Shown here one piece after another: positions 24,401 through 39,100 of a stretch of DNA of 64,000 bases. This DNA comes from Paralvinella palmiformis (taxonomy: Eukaryota > Annelida > Polychaeta > Terebellida > Alvinellidae): NCBI GenBank assembly GCA_025642065.1, contig JAODUP010000048.1, positions 116,001 through 180,000 on the forward strand, written 5' to 3'. How positions within the stretch are numbered: position 1 is the stretch's first letter; every line of letters begins with the position of its first letter. The notes under the pieces are model-generated. The model searched no databases. It worked only from the letters and a program-made list of their open reading frames with translations, and had not been told where the DNA came from. The translations under genes were made by a program, and so were the position numbers.

Positions 24401-27400
24401 TGGCTGTTCGGGTTGATGTGTCTATCAAAAAGTGATGTCTAAAGTAATACTTATTGTATAATAGGTTAGCGCAGGCCAGACGATAATCCATCACCCCCTC
24501 TCTGTCTATCTATCTGTCTATCTCTATGTTCGGAAGGCCATCCTAAAGCGTTGCCTTGTAGTACTGCGGGCGATTTGGTGGAGGCGTTCAAGCCAGATGG
24601 GTTGTTTTCGGCTTGATACCGTGATTGCTTCTGACAGCCAGTGGATACACGAGCTCTTACAGTTTGTTTGTTTTTTGTAACTGTTTGCTCGCTTCCGGCT
24701 AAGCAACCAAATAGGCTCGCTTCTGGGAATGCGCGGAGCCCAACTGATATTTACAGCGAACCGACCGTCGAATCGCGAGTACAGTTTGTTGTGATAGTAA
24801 GCACCCATGAGGAGAACGCACTGATGTTTTAAAATTGTTGTCATTATTTGTTGATTGTGGCTACCAGACATTGAGTGGTTTGTATGATCCACGGAGAATG
24901 TGGCATTCTGTCGCTGAATTGGTCGTTTATAAGTCACTCATCAGCTGCTTTATCTTGCAAATTAACGAAGGGCTGTTAATTGATTCGTTGTAGTCAACAA
25001 GGACTGGCCTTGGCCGCTGTGAAAGCTTGCGCGTATATGAGTCTTCGGGGAGGGGGGGGGGGTGATTTCTCCGTGGGTGGGGTGTATATCGCGGTTACTA
25101 GAATTGATGTTTTCGCCAGAGTTGTTGGTCGACAAGTCTTCCCGATGTCACCTCGCCGCCGTGGCAGGTTCAGCAGTCTGATCAAGATGGATAATTTCAT
25201 TATGGGCCGACGGCATTGTTAAAGCCAGAAGATGGTGGCTAGCTGCTATCCATTATAAGTTCTGTCAGTCGGCGTATTGATCCGCCACGGGACCGGCGCT
25301 GCTACTTTCACTACAAAGGCTCGGCCTCGCTGTTACACGGCGGCAGGGGTGAGTGAAGACCCTCTCTCTCTCGACCGGTAGGCGGGCTCACGTAGCCATA
25401 CCACAGTTTTTACTAGACGGCCCGCATGCTCATAGAACGGCACACGGGCAGGCAAGCACCCACATATACCAACTCATTCACTGACTGATTGAAAACACTG
25501 AATTGGTCGTGCACAGAGCCATGCAACCACACAACACTATGCCTATCGGCATCGCGCTGCCAGACAGAATTGTTGCACTTTGTATACGATGAACAGCGGC
25601 GGGATAAAAAAAAGTGGAGCCAGATACTGAGATAGTGATTAGTGCCTTACAACTACACGTACAGGAACCACGGTGTGCTGTTGCTAATGGATAATCTTAA
25701 TACTTGGCGTCGATTTTGACTGCCAGTCAGATTGTGTGTGTGTGTGTGCGCGCGCGTGTGTATGTGTGGGTCTTAATGAGCTTCGGAAACAAGTGTGTAT
25801 CGCGCGCTTCTGGAACTCAGCCGACGTCGGACGGATCAGTGAGAGACGGATCCGTAAAGGGATCCCGAGATTGATGACCGCTGTCATTCGGTTAGCCTCT
25901 CGGTTAAGAAGGCTGATCAAGAATGATACGCTTCGAAGCGGGGGAGTTGTATGGGTTCGCTACACGTCAAGCGGCTTTCACTGTCATAATCATCAGGCAC
26001 CGATAGCCCTCCTACGTGTGCGTTGCCAGCGTGTGTGTGTTGATTTATTGGTGGTTATTATGGCGGATCGTGTTGTGGGCGTCGGAAGACCTCGCCTTCA
26101 CTATAGTACGACACTGATCGTCTAATGTAGGCTAGTCACAACAGGCAGGCCTCTCTTGTGTTTACGTGTGTATGTGTGTTTATGACAAAGGTCAGGTTAA
26201 TCAAGCCAGTGCTGTTTCCGCTGATACTGCTGTTATATAGCAGGCCATCTCCTTAACATACTAGTGCAAGTGGTTCTTTTATATAAGGACAGTTCTTCGG
26301 CATTTGGCAAACGAAGACCGTGTGTATGTGTGCCAGCAAATAGCAAGTATTTCACAAATTTACGCCACACGGACTTTTTTTTGATACCTTCAAAGACGAT
26401 AGTTAAAACAGAGGGGGGTTGTCTAAGCGAAGTATTTCTGTCAGAGTCATCCTAACAGTGGAAGCAGATATTTTTTGAGAGGCCTTACATTGGTGAAACT
26501 TAATCTGGATACTCTAGTCAAAACGTGCGGGACAACATCGAGTTCACCGGCCTAACCCCTCTTCTGGCTGGCGTTCATGTAATGTAAGTCGGCTGAAATT
26601 TGATAGGTTCCTGCGGCTTAGTTAGACCGACTCACTCATAGAGGCTACACGTCTGACTGTGCACACGACATCGGCGATAGGAACTGTTCTCCGTTACTCG
26701 GGTCATTGTGCATAGACATCTGTCTGGATTCGGATAAACGTCTAGCATTGTCACCGGTGTAGCGTTTTCAGTTGAAACGATGCTAATTGGATTAAATCAG
26801 TGCTTAGTTCTCCATACGGTTAATTCTGGCAGCGATTTAACAGACAGCCGCCGCTTTTGCCTGAATCTTTGGATATATAATCTGTCTCCTGGCGTGCAAT
26901 CATGAAAACATAACTAGCCTATATAATTCGGCGATATTTAGTACCATTAATCGCATACAGCTGGATATTGATGGTTGGAAAATCCAATTGGCGTCGCGAT
27001 GATGTGGAATAAAATGGTATCCAGCCTGTTCGGAGAGCTACAGTGGAGACCGGGTCAGGAGCGTCTCTGGTAAGTCAATTGATTGATGGGGCGCCTTCGT
27101 GCGCAAGAGAGCATAGCATCACTGTTTGCTGTGTCACTGATCCAAACGTCGCAGGTTCGCAGCTTTTGAGCCAGTGTTTATTTTCGCGTTGCCTCCAGTT
27201 TTGTCTACAAGTGTTTTCATTTGAAATCCCAACAACCAGGCTTCATGTTTGTTCTTTAACTATCTAGCGCCGGGCCAAGCGTATTTTATTGAGCTGCTTT
27301 GTTCCAGTTAGACGGCGTTGTTCATCACTGTCACAGCTCAGTCGATACTAGGCTGGGCCGATGCACTAGGCTATGAACGGATGCTTTAGGTTTTTGCACG

Positions 27401-27705
27401 TGGAGCTCTTCGTTTATGAAACTAGCCGATTCCCATGTTATTACAATCAACAGACTACTGATGAGTGGGGCCCGCTTTTATTTGCACTATCGCTAGATTT
27501 GATTCCATTGATTGAGTTCATTCTTGGTTTTAACCTGGCTGCAAATCCCGGCCTGGACTCAATCGTTTATAGTTATAGTAAGTGTTTAAGCGATTACGTA
27601 ATCTCTTCCGGGCTGTAGGGACCGCTTTGTTAGATTGTTCAGCTTGTGTGTTGTTTATATTTCCTTTCTGTTATTCCGAGTAACAAATTGTTCAGTGGAC
27701 GTATC

Positions 27706-27747
<42 letters not shown>

Positions 27748-30700
27748 TGTGTGTGTGTGTGTGTGGTCCGTTTATTGCCTGTATATTAGAAGGCATCTTG
27801 GTACAAGTTAAAAACACCTGCCCTACTCTGACACTGACAACAGATCTATCTATACCTGGGACAGTTTTCAATGGGAGGCAGACGATAAACCGGGGTAATG
27901 ATACCCCCCGGTTAAACGTTCTAAAGTTCTAAAATCGTATATCGTTATTGTAACGAGTCCAATTGCTGATTACTAAATCGGGGCGCCACAGATATATAGC
28001 ATAGATATGTAGCATTTGTAGCTATGTCTGAAGAGTATTTCATCTTTCAATTCATTCAATTGGACAAAGGTGGCCATACAACTTTTTGGTTACTAAATAA
28101 AGTAAGCCAGTTACATTCTGATATATTGGAAATAGGCGTTGATTGTATCTTAGATCGAGGGAAACTATGCCCGTTTAAAGAGTCAATCCAGTATCACTTT
28201 GCGGCCAATAACGAAGACCCTATTTTTGGCCGGGAATGTTATTTACGAACACGGCAACAATTCATTGGGCGGAGCAGGCACTGATCTGTGCACGAAATCC
28301 AACTGAGCACTGCTCGTTGGTCCGAAAAATTAGATTCTGCCGTGATGCGTATTCCTATCAAATAATTAGTTAATGTTCTGTGGCTCGCACCCGTGTCACT
28401 GCCGTTTATGGGTAAGAGTTGGACTTCGTGTTGACTGGCTCCACCGGTGGTTTTATGGCTCGGTTTATGTTTACCAGCCCCTTTTATTCGCCCGTTTACC
28501 AAGGGAATGGCATGTAATCAGCCGGTAAGAGCGAGAACGTCTCCCGTTTTAATTAATGGCCACTAGCCGGTGATTACTGTAGGTTTTTTGATCATCCGAT
28601 ACGCGTAGAACATCATGACGCCACCATGTTCCCTCAATGCCAATTGTTGTGTCCATTGCGCGGCTTTTACGGCATGCTACTGCTGCTTATGGCTGATATC
28701 ATTTTATTATGATATGTTGCGCCGTGTTGAGTCCACGTAGTGAGTGATGTGTAGGTGTTCTATTATGGTTTCCATAGCACACACACACACAGCACCAACC
28801 CCCTCCGGTCAGATGTGGGGGAGGTTTATACTAAAAATAGTAACAAAGCTTTGTCGCCAAGGAATTGAGGAGGAAGCGAGGGAGGAGGTGTATTAGCAGC
28901 GCTGTAGGTCATCGAGCACTTAGTGTGAGCATCTTCCTAGACTGTCTATATGCCATGGTGCTGCTGCTGCTGGTGGTGGTGTTAGTGTTGGATTTCCATT
29001 GTCAAGCCAGCGATTCGGAGGACACTCAATGAGAGTTACAGAGGACTGAACTCCGGTCAGTGATCGGTCATTGGTGTGTTTTAATGGATTGGCGCGTGTA
29101 TGGCATTCGTAGACACATGGTCTACTGAGTAGATAGGTGGACCCATAGAGAGAGAGAGTGTGTGTGTGTGTGTGTGTACAGTGTCTACTAGTTAACTACG
29201 TAACTAACTGGGCTGAATACTAGTGATATGGTGGGGGTGGACTATGACCGGATTAGTTTTGTTCAAACATATACTGCTGCCGATGGATGAATGACGTCTG
29301 GGTTAATGGATAGTCAGCTGGGCTGAGAAAAGTTGGTCTTCCTATGACCAGTGCTCAATGTGGGTGGACAATCACATTAATTCACTTTAACCTCAGGTTC
29401 ATCTCACCGGGGGTAGATTAAATTGATCATGTTTCAGCAGTGTAGAAAAATCCACTGGCGCAGAAAATCTCTATTCGTGTATGTGTACACGTCTCTCTCT
29501 CCCCTCTCTCTCTCTCTCTGTGTGTGCGTGTGTGTGTGTGTGTCCCTTGGATAAAAGATCCAAAATCGTGCGTACGTGTGTAATCATTGATAATTGATCA
29601 TTGTTTTAGTATTGTTGGTGTCGCTACTACTGTTGTTCTTGGTATTGATGAAGGCACCAGTTATTATCCATTCATGGGATATTTATGTGTACGCTTAAAT
29701 AGGCCAACTACCCGCTACGTGCCTATGACAGATGTCCTTCTTTCTGGCTGTGCGTCATGATCGTGCCAACAGCCAGCCACCCACACAATTCAATTACTAG
29801 CCATTTTGTCGGGGTGATTCTACTAGCACTAGCAATAATATCGGAGTATACCCTCTTTCTTACCCGGTGACGACTTAGTGTCTGAGGAAGGTATTTCTGT
29901 CAACCGTGCTTGTTAATAGTTGGTAAGCTTTATTTACGAACATCATCCTATTTTTAGATAATTAGAGTGGTTATTTCTGTTCGGCTTATTCCTGGGAAAC
30001 TTTCGTTGCCAAGAAGAACGGCAGTGACATTTTGAAATCCTCGCTTCATCCCACAGTCTGTGTGTTAATGCAATGAATCCAATTATTTCATGATCATTAA
30101 CTTGAATTCTGTGCAAACGTCTTGGCAGCTGTTTTACTGGCGTACTAAAATGGGTAGGCCTGTTCTTTTCAGGACAGGCAAACAAGGGCCACCGCCCTTA
30201 GCCCGTGTTTGCCCAGCAGCTTCCTAGCTTTGCTAATCTAATTATATGTGCGGCCTCAAACTGGCTTGGTTACCTGAATATGGGCAAGCTCATAGAAAGG
30301 ATTAGTTCTGCCGAAACGTTGCCAGTCCTTTATCACTGAGGATAATAATGACTTATTAATGGTTATCTTGCTACGCGCAAATAATACACCGATGTGAAAG
30401 TAGAATTTCCATATTTAATGGTGGTCATTGGTGAGTGGCACTCAATCAGTATTCGTTGGCTCTTCAGTTTTCCTAGCGATCTTCGTTATTGTCGTGGCTG
30501 TTTCCTGGTAAAATTATCCTTTAAACCACAGCCATCATTCAGCCAACATTCTGGCGTAACCAGACATACTGTGTGGCAAGTGTCACCGTCGGCTCAGAGA
30601 TAATTAAATATGGGTCTGGCCTATTTCTTGTCAGGGCCTTGGTTAGTGACTGTCTTGGTGTCGTCAAAATGGCTCTGATGCCTTTATCAACCCAAGATAA

Positions 30701-33700
30701 TAACTGGGAGATAAAGTTACCTCCAGAGAACGTGTTGTTGTGTGATTTTGTTGTTTCTTTTTTCTTTGTTTGGGGAGGGGGAAATTGATAATTATACTTA
30801 TTCTTAAATGACTACCGCTGAAATACCCTTTAACCCGGATAGAATGTTGACAGTGCAGGAGCTAGCGATATTAATGAGTAAACCAGTCCTTGGTCGGAGC
30901 CACACTTGACTTACAGCACAGCAGTCATTCTGAGAACTTTACACCTGGTGGTCTGGCTCACCCGAAATCACGTAAGGAGTTGTCATTGTTGTAACAGAGA
31001 AAAATAGCCAGACTTATAGTGGTAAATGCGTTTGGTAATCTGCTCTGTGATCTTTGCGTAAACAAATAAAAATGTAACACAGACTCGCGGGTAGCAGTTT
31101 TCTACTTTCGGGTTACCCACTTTCTTGGTGCTCCCTTAGTGTGTGTGCGTGCGTGCGTATTTGCGTGTGAGTGTGCGTGTGTGTGCATGCGCGCGGGTAG
31201 TTACTGTAGCAAACGCTCGTCTGGCAGTACCAATTATACAGGCGTTGGTGGCTTGTAGTTCTGTTGACATCACTTCCAGGAAATGTTCCTTGTTAGAAAG
31301 AATCTCCCGACAGGAAGTTGTATTCGAGTCGGCATGGAGTGTTGCTAACCAAAGTCTGCAGGCCCGATCGATGTAGCCGGGATTTGTTTACGGATCTACA
31401 TCGACCTGAGACATGTCAGGTCATAGGTGGTTAGCACTCGCAGCCGGCTTGGTGCTCATATCAGGTAGTTTACCTGGTGATGTTCTGGTCTGTTGCCATA
31501 GAATTCTTAACTGGTTAGTTAGCGCATTCCTATTGATGACAGCGATATGATATTTGCCGATATGACGTGTGCATTTCAATTTTAAGGGAACTCTGCACCT
31601 CACGCAAAATACTGAACATTTTCTTTACTAATCAAACTCGACCTCTTATCTTATGTCGTTAAATTCAGTCATCTTGTTTGGTGTGAAGGTTACATATTAC
31701 TCTACCCAATCGGTGGTCGGGTACACATGTGCAAATGTTTCATTGTGTAGCATTTGAAAGACACCATGTCAGAATTCATAGATCTTTGATAATGCTAAAT
31801 TCCACTTGTTCGTGTTGATGATGTGTATTCACGGTTGTCAACTTTGCTGCGACATATTCATTTGTTGTTGTCGTTGTCGTCACAAAGTGACCACGTCTCA
31901 CCCAAATAATAGCTGTAATGAAATAAAGCACACGGGTTTGATTAAACCTAGAATAGATTATGTGAATATCTGATAAGCTTATCACACGTTATTGCGGCAT
32001 GTGTCAAGTAGCAGTTGTTTACCAGTGAACGCTTCTTAGCCAATATGTTTTGATGTTTGTGCACAAAAGTGGCCGTAAAACATCAAAGTGGGCTAAATAG
32101 GCCGAGCGAGCGACATCTGAAGATGATGAAGCGAGGTGAACGATGAAACATCCTTCAAACATGGCATGGCCGAGATTTGAACCTTTTCTTAAAACTAGTA
32201 GGTCGAACAAATACGAGAACAGCACTAACGATGATAGAGTTGGGGAGCTTCTGGTTGTATTCGTGGTGTAATATACAGACAAGTGGAAAGGTTGGCTGAC
32301 GTATTTTTGGCCAATTCTTGTCGAGTTGGTTTTTGTTTAACATAGAAACATCACGTAAGCTAATGTCGATCTCGATTCAAAAACGGTTATCAAATCACAA
32401 ACGGATTGGCCGATTGGCACTACGGAGAGATAAGTGCCGATAGTGTATTGGCGTTTGATTGGCGCTGTTTCGGTGCTCGTAACGGGACACTGGTTGATTG
32501 ATCATGTTGTGGGCTTTTCGTCGTCGACCAGGCGATTATTGATTGATTCGTAACCTGGTGATAGCTTAAAAAAACCTGCCAGTAATCTACTCCAGCTGTT
32601 ATGGTTTAAAGTTAGTTGGTCATTTTATTTATTTATCTTAATCGATTCCCACGCTTCCCAAAATGGATTCCGCCGCCCCCACATCACCCCCCCCACACAC
32701 ACACACAATTCTCAACATTTTATGCGATGGAACCGAGTGGCAGCAGAAAAAGATATATCCGTGACCTGTTTGTGTGATTGCCTTTCGGCAGACGTGAATA
32801 GATGAGGAACTCGAAATGGTTTTTTCCCCCGATAACCCCGAGTGCTCCGGTGACAGCGTATAAACATCACTCGGTAATTGGTTATTTCTAGTCGTGATCC
32901 CCGTGATTTTAGAACACACATACACACACACACATGTGATCATTCATCTTCTCTGTCGGGGACTCTCCCAGCTGGATGTGTCCCGTTGGTAGAGCCGAGT
33001 AACCGCTGCCCAGATAGATAGATACCAATCGGAGAGAGAAAGAGAGAACCTTTTGTTGGCTACGCTCAGGGACCAGTAATGTGCTTTCTCTGTGTATATA
33101 CATTAGTGATTACTTCAAGGAGGGAAAACAAAGAGCTAACCGAAAGTATAGCATGACAACGGTGTTTGTGACCTCGGTGTTGTAGCCGTATTATGGATGG
33201 CCGCAGTAGCAAGTGTTTCGGCTCATACCATCCGAGTAAAGAAAGGTAAAAGGGTCCCAACACAACCAATGATCCCTTGTAGTGGTGGCTGTAATGCGTT
33301 TCCACGGCATTTTGCGCAAGACGTTCGAGGAGGAAGATACCCCAACTAAATACCAGCGGGATTCGATGTCAGATTTGTTTCAAAAATAAATGGCATGCGT
33401 TTGTTGGCGAAGATTTCTCGCTCCGCTATCTATGAATCGCTTCACTAAATGATGGTTTCTGGACCCAAACTTTAGAGGTTGGCGGAATATGGTACTGCCA
33501 CCGCTGCCATAGGGTTTCACTCTCCATCACTTCCCTTGCTAATCCCAACCCCTCCCCCCATTGATATACCCGCCATTGACTCCTAATATAAGCCGGAATA
33601 CTGACAGATAGAATGGCGCTGTTGGTAAGTAGATGATGGCCGCCTACACCCTGAAATATCGACATCGAGCAGCATTCAGCTGTCAGCTTACGGGGTTCGT

Positions 33701-33889
33701 TTCGGTTACCGAAGAAGACTGTCTCTGATTAAAGATGCCATGTGTGCCGCACACCATGCTAAGACGGATGCTGGCTGGGTCCTCGGTGTCTGGTGTACGT
33801 TCTTCGGTACGAAATGTCATCGAACACGTGACAGAGATGTAAATTGAACAGGACTCGATTAAGGTTTGGCGGGGGTGAGCGGGGTTGGT

Positions 33890-33920
<31 letters not shown>

Positions 33921-34335
33921 TTGACTGGCTGGCTGGCTGGCTGGACGGACGGGCGGCGGTCTTAGACGGCTAGGCTAGTAGGATGACTTAGAGACAAAAC
34001 CCCTTTGTCTGGGAAGTGGTTCGGTTGAAACCTTCAGACTACAGGTTTAGTCTGGTGTTCATGTAATGATCGATTAATGTGTCGGTGGTGCCATGTGGCA
34101 GCATAATAACTGGCAACGATTGTTACAGAATGCCCTTTTGATTGCGATGCAGGATGTATCGGTTAAGGGTGGGACATGCCTTTGAGCCCGTTGATAGCAT
34201 TCACTGAACATTGACAGTTATCGTTGTCGCATAAAAATTATTCATGCTCATCATTGTATTGAAACACATTTGCGGTCATGTAGCAAAGTTCACAATAAAA
34301 AACGACCAAAAGCCCATGGTACATATGCTATGTAG

Positions 34336-34366
<31 letters not shown>

Positions 34367-36154
34367 ATGCCATTGTGTGTGATGTCAAAGCTGGATTGCA
34401 CTCTGTCATAAACGTCAATGTTTATTAACCCTTTCTACAGTTTAGTACATTAAGGAATTTTTGTCTGTTGGGAGTCAAACGTGCATCTTTAGTGGTCAGG
34501 TTGGTGCCATATGGTCGTCACTACGCTGTGCTGGTTTCTACGATAGCTGATAGACTAACTATAGACATGAACATTGTCTGGCGTTAGGGTGTCTCTGGGT
34601 GTATTGAGAAGTGTACATGTTGTCATAGCCGTAGGTGATCAAGGCAATAGTTAAATAAGGTTGGGCTGTCATGTTATGCAGCTGAGGAGATGAATTCCGG
34701 ACAACAGCCCGATGTCATTGTACATTGCAGTGAACGGTTCTGATAGTGGTGATGATTGTTTACACGGATATAACTTGTTTATTACAGATTTCCATTCTTG
34801 TCATCAGTTTTATTTCTGTGTTTTTGTTTTGTTTGTTTGTTATTGTTGATCGGTTTGTTTTAAATGTGAAACTGTCATTGTCAAGATTAATGCTTGATCA
34901 TTCAGCCAGATTAAAGTAATATTTTATATCTTTGGATGTGTGTGTGTGTGTGTGGTGCGCGCGCGTGTGTCCCCCTCCCTCCCTTTCCCATTGTGTGATA
35001 TATTCAGTCTCCACCAGCGAGGGAAAGACTGCAATGGTCACTATTGATTTCTACAGTGATACTGTCGGCAGTTATTTTCAGTACTGTCCCAAATTTAATG
35101 GTTCTTCAGCGTGGTAGTCGGTAGTCCGAATATTTCAGATCGTTGTCAATGACCATATTGGACTGAACCACAGCCGTGTGTATTTCTGCCAAAATATTTT
35201 TCGTTTAAAAATATGAACATGACCGTCTTACTCTTGTGACCCTGCATAGTGTATATTTACAAAAATTCCGGCAAATGTTCCTCTGTTGAAACGCTATTGG
35301 ATTACGGTGAAAATCTGCCACTTTCCCATTTCTGAGGACCTGGTGTTCCAGTAAATTATTTGTGCTGGTGCGATGAAATCTCAGCCAAAAGGGAATTGAG
35401 GTCATACCGGAGCAGTCGGTGGAGAAAAGAGACTAATTGGTTGTATCAAGTATTCTGGTAATCTGTTATCACACGTGGATGTGGAAATTATAAACCTTTG
35501 GGGGGGGGGGGTAATTCAGTGACATACTGTTAGATTTAGGTAACTGCTGTGACACATCATGGTACGTCAAGGATAATCTCCTCCGAACCTTTATGACTGA
35601 CATCAGGGCGATACTGGTGGCATCGCGGAATGTCTGATGGATAGCGCTGTGACAGTGGGTTGAAGGTACGGGGGCTTGTCATCTTCGTTTCTTGGCCTCG
35701 GTTGCTGGCATTTTCCAGGCCTCCAAGACTTCCAGTGGCTCTTGTGGTCGCAAGATGTGTAGATATTGGTGAGAGGAGTTACATCAGCTTTGGTTGATTG
35801 GTAAACAAGCTTCGGGTTACAGGTTTCACTTCGTAGTTAATACGTCTTCATTATTGCTGTATTTCATTATATTTGAGCCAGCCTCTTGCTCTTTGTCCCT
35901 TTTTCAGTATCTACTGATGTGATTATATGGTAACTGATGAATGTTTGGCAAGATATGGAACAGTCTGGTATTTTCTTTTTTTTCTTCTGTTATGCTTTTT
36001 TGGCCTGAGGCCACTTATGTTACGCCTTTACACCACGTGAATAGTGAAATAACGGGCCCCCTTTCACCCACGTCAAAAATGGATTCATCATATGTGGAAC
36101 GTTTTCTTATTTAATAATCTTCTCAGCAAGTCATAGCTAGTATGTTTTTCCATT

Positions 36155-36195
<41 letters not shown>

Positions 36196-39100
36196 ATGGT
36201 TTGTCATTGAAATAGACATTTGTTCAACAGAGAGCCATCTTGATATTCTTGAAGCTCAAGCTGAAAATGTAGTCTGTAAATCAGTTTGCTACTTAAAATG
36301 CCTATCATTTGACAGTTTGGTGATTCACTTACAATTAGGCATGACACTTGATGAGTGCAATCTATGGCCAGCTTTACTACTTGTCACCTATGATTATGAA
36401 GGTGTTTTGTGCATATTTACAAATTTGTGTTACCTTCAGTAATGTCTTATTCATATTATTTTAAAAAGTATTGGACTATAATTGAGCATCTGATTGTGAT
36501 AGACCTAGTCATCTAACACGCTTTCCTTGTTTCCACAAAATCTATTGAACCACATGGTCTTGACCCTGTTAGCCCTGGGTTTAGCACATGAACCAATCTC
36601 CCAATCCTGTTTTATCAGTTTGTATGCATTTAAATATTATTTTTCTATTTTAAACTTATTTAAAATGAACTTATCGTGGTAGTATATTTTCTTATTGTTA
36701 CTACCATTATTTGGTGGGGGGAGGGGGAGTTAAAGCATTTAAAACGATTCATTTAATTGTAAAATTACAGCTGATTGCCAGCATGATGTAATACGTTTTT
36801 ATATATGGCACAGTTTTGTGTTGGTTAGATTGCATTCTTTCTTTTGACAACATATTGATTTGTGTACTGGTTTTCTGTCAGTTGGTGCAAGACTGATATA
36901 AAGTAGACTGATTAGTTTTAAGTGACAGTAAATGATGTATCATGTGACTCATTATAGCAGCATGACTGACTTGAGCATGTAGATATCAGCAATTGAAAAT
37001 AAGTTGTTTAGATTAAGGGCTTATTACTTGACTTGCCTGGGCAGATTTTTTCAGTTTATATCTTATATAGATACATTTTAACAGTATATGACTATACATG
37101 TAGTATATTTGTACATGTCCATGATGATGATGATATTAATCATGATTATTATTTGTTTATTGCTTAATTCAAATTGGTTTCATGCTTTCAGCCATCGTCA
37201 GAATATGGCCTTAAATAATGATGTGTCAGACTCCACAAGTGATAGCTCCTCGGATGGCTCAGACACTGATTCCAGTTCTTCAAGCAGTGAAGAAGAGGAT
37301 ATTGATGAGCACCAAGAAGATCAGAAGAAGCCAGATGATAGCAAAAGTGGAGAGGTAATCACAGTTATGAAATGTTTAACTTATCAAATGCATCCACTGC
37401 TAACTTTTTGGTTCTAACTGACAGTAAGGTTTTGATTCCTATTCTCCTATTGTGCATATGTTTGGCATTCATGCTTTAATGCCTCTACCATTCAGAATTG
37501 GAACTTGAAGAACTGGATTCCTAACACCAATCAGACCCTGCTGCCTGTTGATGGATTGCAGATACCACCAACCAAGGCCGATATTCCTCTCTCGGATAAC
37601 AATGATACCATTCTGGATAATTTGTTTGCAACAATCACCACTGGTAAGGAGGTTTCACCTTTGGATAGTCTGGATACCAAGGATCTAGATCCTGCTAGCC
37701 ATGAACTAGTGGATACATTACTTTTAAATGGATCCGGACCTAAATGTGATGTTGAAGATCTGTTATCACCAATTGGTATAGGTACTAAAAGTACCAGCTC
37801 CCAGTGTCGAAGTTCAAAATCCACAAGCAGTGCAAAATCAGTGTCATCTTCGAGGAATGTTAACAACAACCGCAACAGCAGCAGGACTGATGGCGTGGAT
37901 GATGCTACAGGCCAGATGGGGCTGCAGAAAAAGACGCCACCATCTCAGAAGACCACAGCCAGTCATAATTTATCGTACAATGGTGCTAAAGGTTCTTTAT
38001 CCAACAAAGTCATGAACAGTACCCACGTCACATGCAATGCCAAATCACCGACAGCTGCTGCAGTCCAACAATCACCGACTGCCAACAAAACCAAAAAGAC
38101 ACCCACCAAGGTGGCCACAAAACCTGCTCCTACAAAACGTCCAAGCAGCAGCGTCAGCAAAAGAAGTGCTTCCACAAAGAAACCTGCATGTGTCACTGAT
38201 AAAGAAGATGTGGACAGTGTGTCTGGAGTGAAAAGCAAAGGAACCTCAAAAGCCAACAGACAAACTGTTACAGCTGAGAAGAAGTCAACTGTCACAAATA
38301 AGACACCAGTCAAAAGAACAAATCAGGGCAGCAAACAGTCAAATTCTCACACCCGAACTAAGAAAACTCGTTGGAAGTCTAAAGAGTTTGTCTCCTCGTT
38401 TGACTCATCATCATCTTCATTATCCTCTTCGGGCTCATCTTCATCACACTCCTCGTGTTCTGCATCATCGTCGTCGTCATCCTCATCAGAATCTTCGGAC
38501 TCCGAATGTGAGTTGGACCAGCATGCCAAACAGGATTTGCTGTTGGGAGGTGCTCAGAAAGTGGTACGATATTCGGGCAGGTCCCTGGATGCTGGAGATG
38601 TGCAGATGTCGGATCACGACAGGACATCACCTGCTAAAGCTTTAGATACATTGGGTACCGAAACCAGGCCTGCTGGCATGTGTGCCATAAACAGCAACAC
38701 TTCCCTCGACTTGGATGACGAGTTGCTTAAAGCTCCACCACAGCTGTTATCTCCAATCTGCCCCACACCTGATCTCTTCCCCGGGCCTGGTCTTTCACCT
38801 AGACTGCAGGCCAGCACCAAGTTCCCATTGCCATTCCTGTCTGATAATAAATCATTGGTTGATGTCCCTTGCAAGGAAGACAAAAAGCCTTCAATAATGG
38901 TTCACCTGGATCTCAGTCTCATCAAGCATATACTACATCGAAAGGATGCATTGTGTTCCTCATCATCTGTGAATTTATCAAACAAATTGACTTCCCCAGT
39001 AAATCAGCTGACGTCCATGGGTTCACCTGACTCAGTGGCAAATAAGTCCAGTGGAAACTGTATCGGTGATCCTGTGTTTAGCCAGCCTGACGGTGGTGTG

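Larger units (their letters stand above)
20966..37191 (+). other. AFF intron 8, 16.2 kb, CpG-rich for most of its length
   Basis: Exon 8 ends in phase 2 and exon 9 begins with one completing base, so no exon is required inside. CpG is frequent from 20.9 to about 36.0 kb and then drops sharply. The intron holds a full SINE (24135), a rearranged SINE (32053), a GGCT tetranucleotide array (33886) and many dinucleotide tracts. None of the open frames, including the 117-codon one on the minus strand at 23634-23987, shows similarity I recognise. Confidence 0.75.

Noticed and set aside
38347..38529. Minus-strand open frame encoding a long Asp/Glu run
   Set aside because: It is the antisense shadow of the TCATC-type Ser codons in AFF exon 10; the plus strand is clearly the coding strand.
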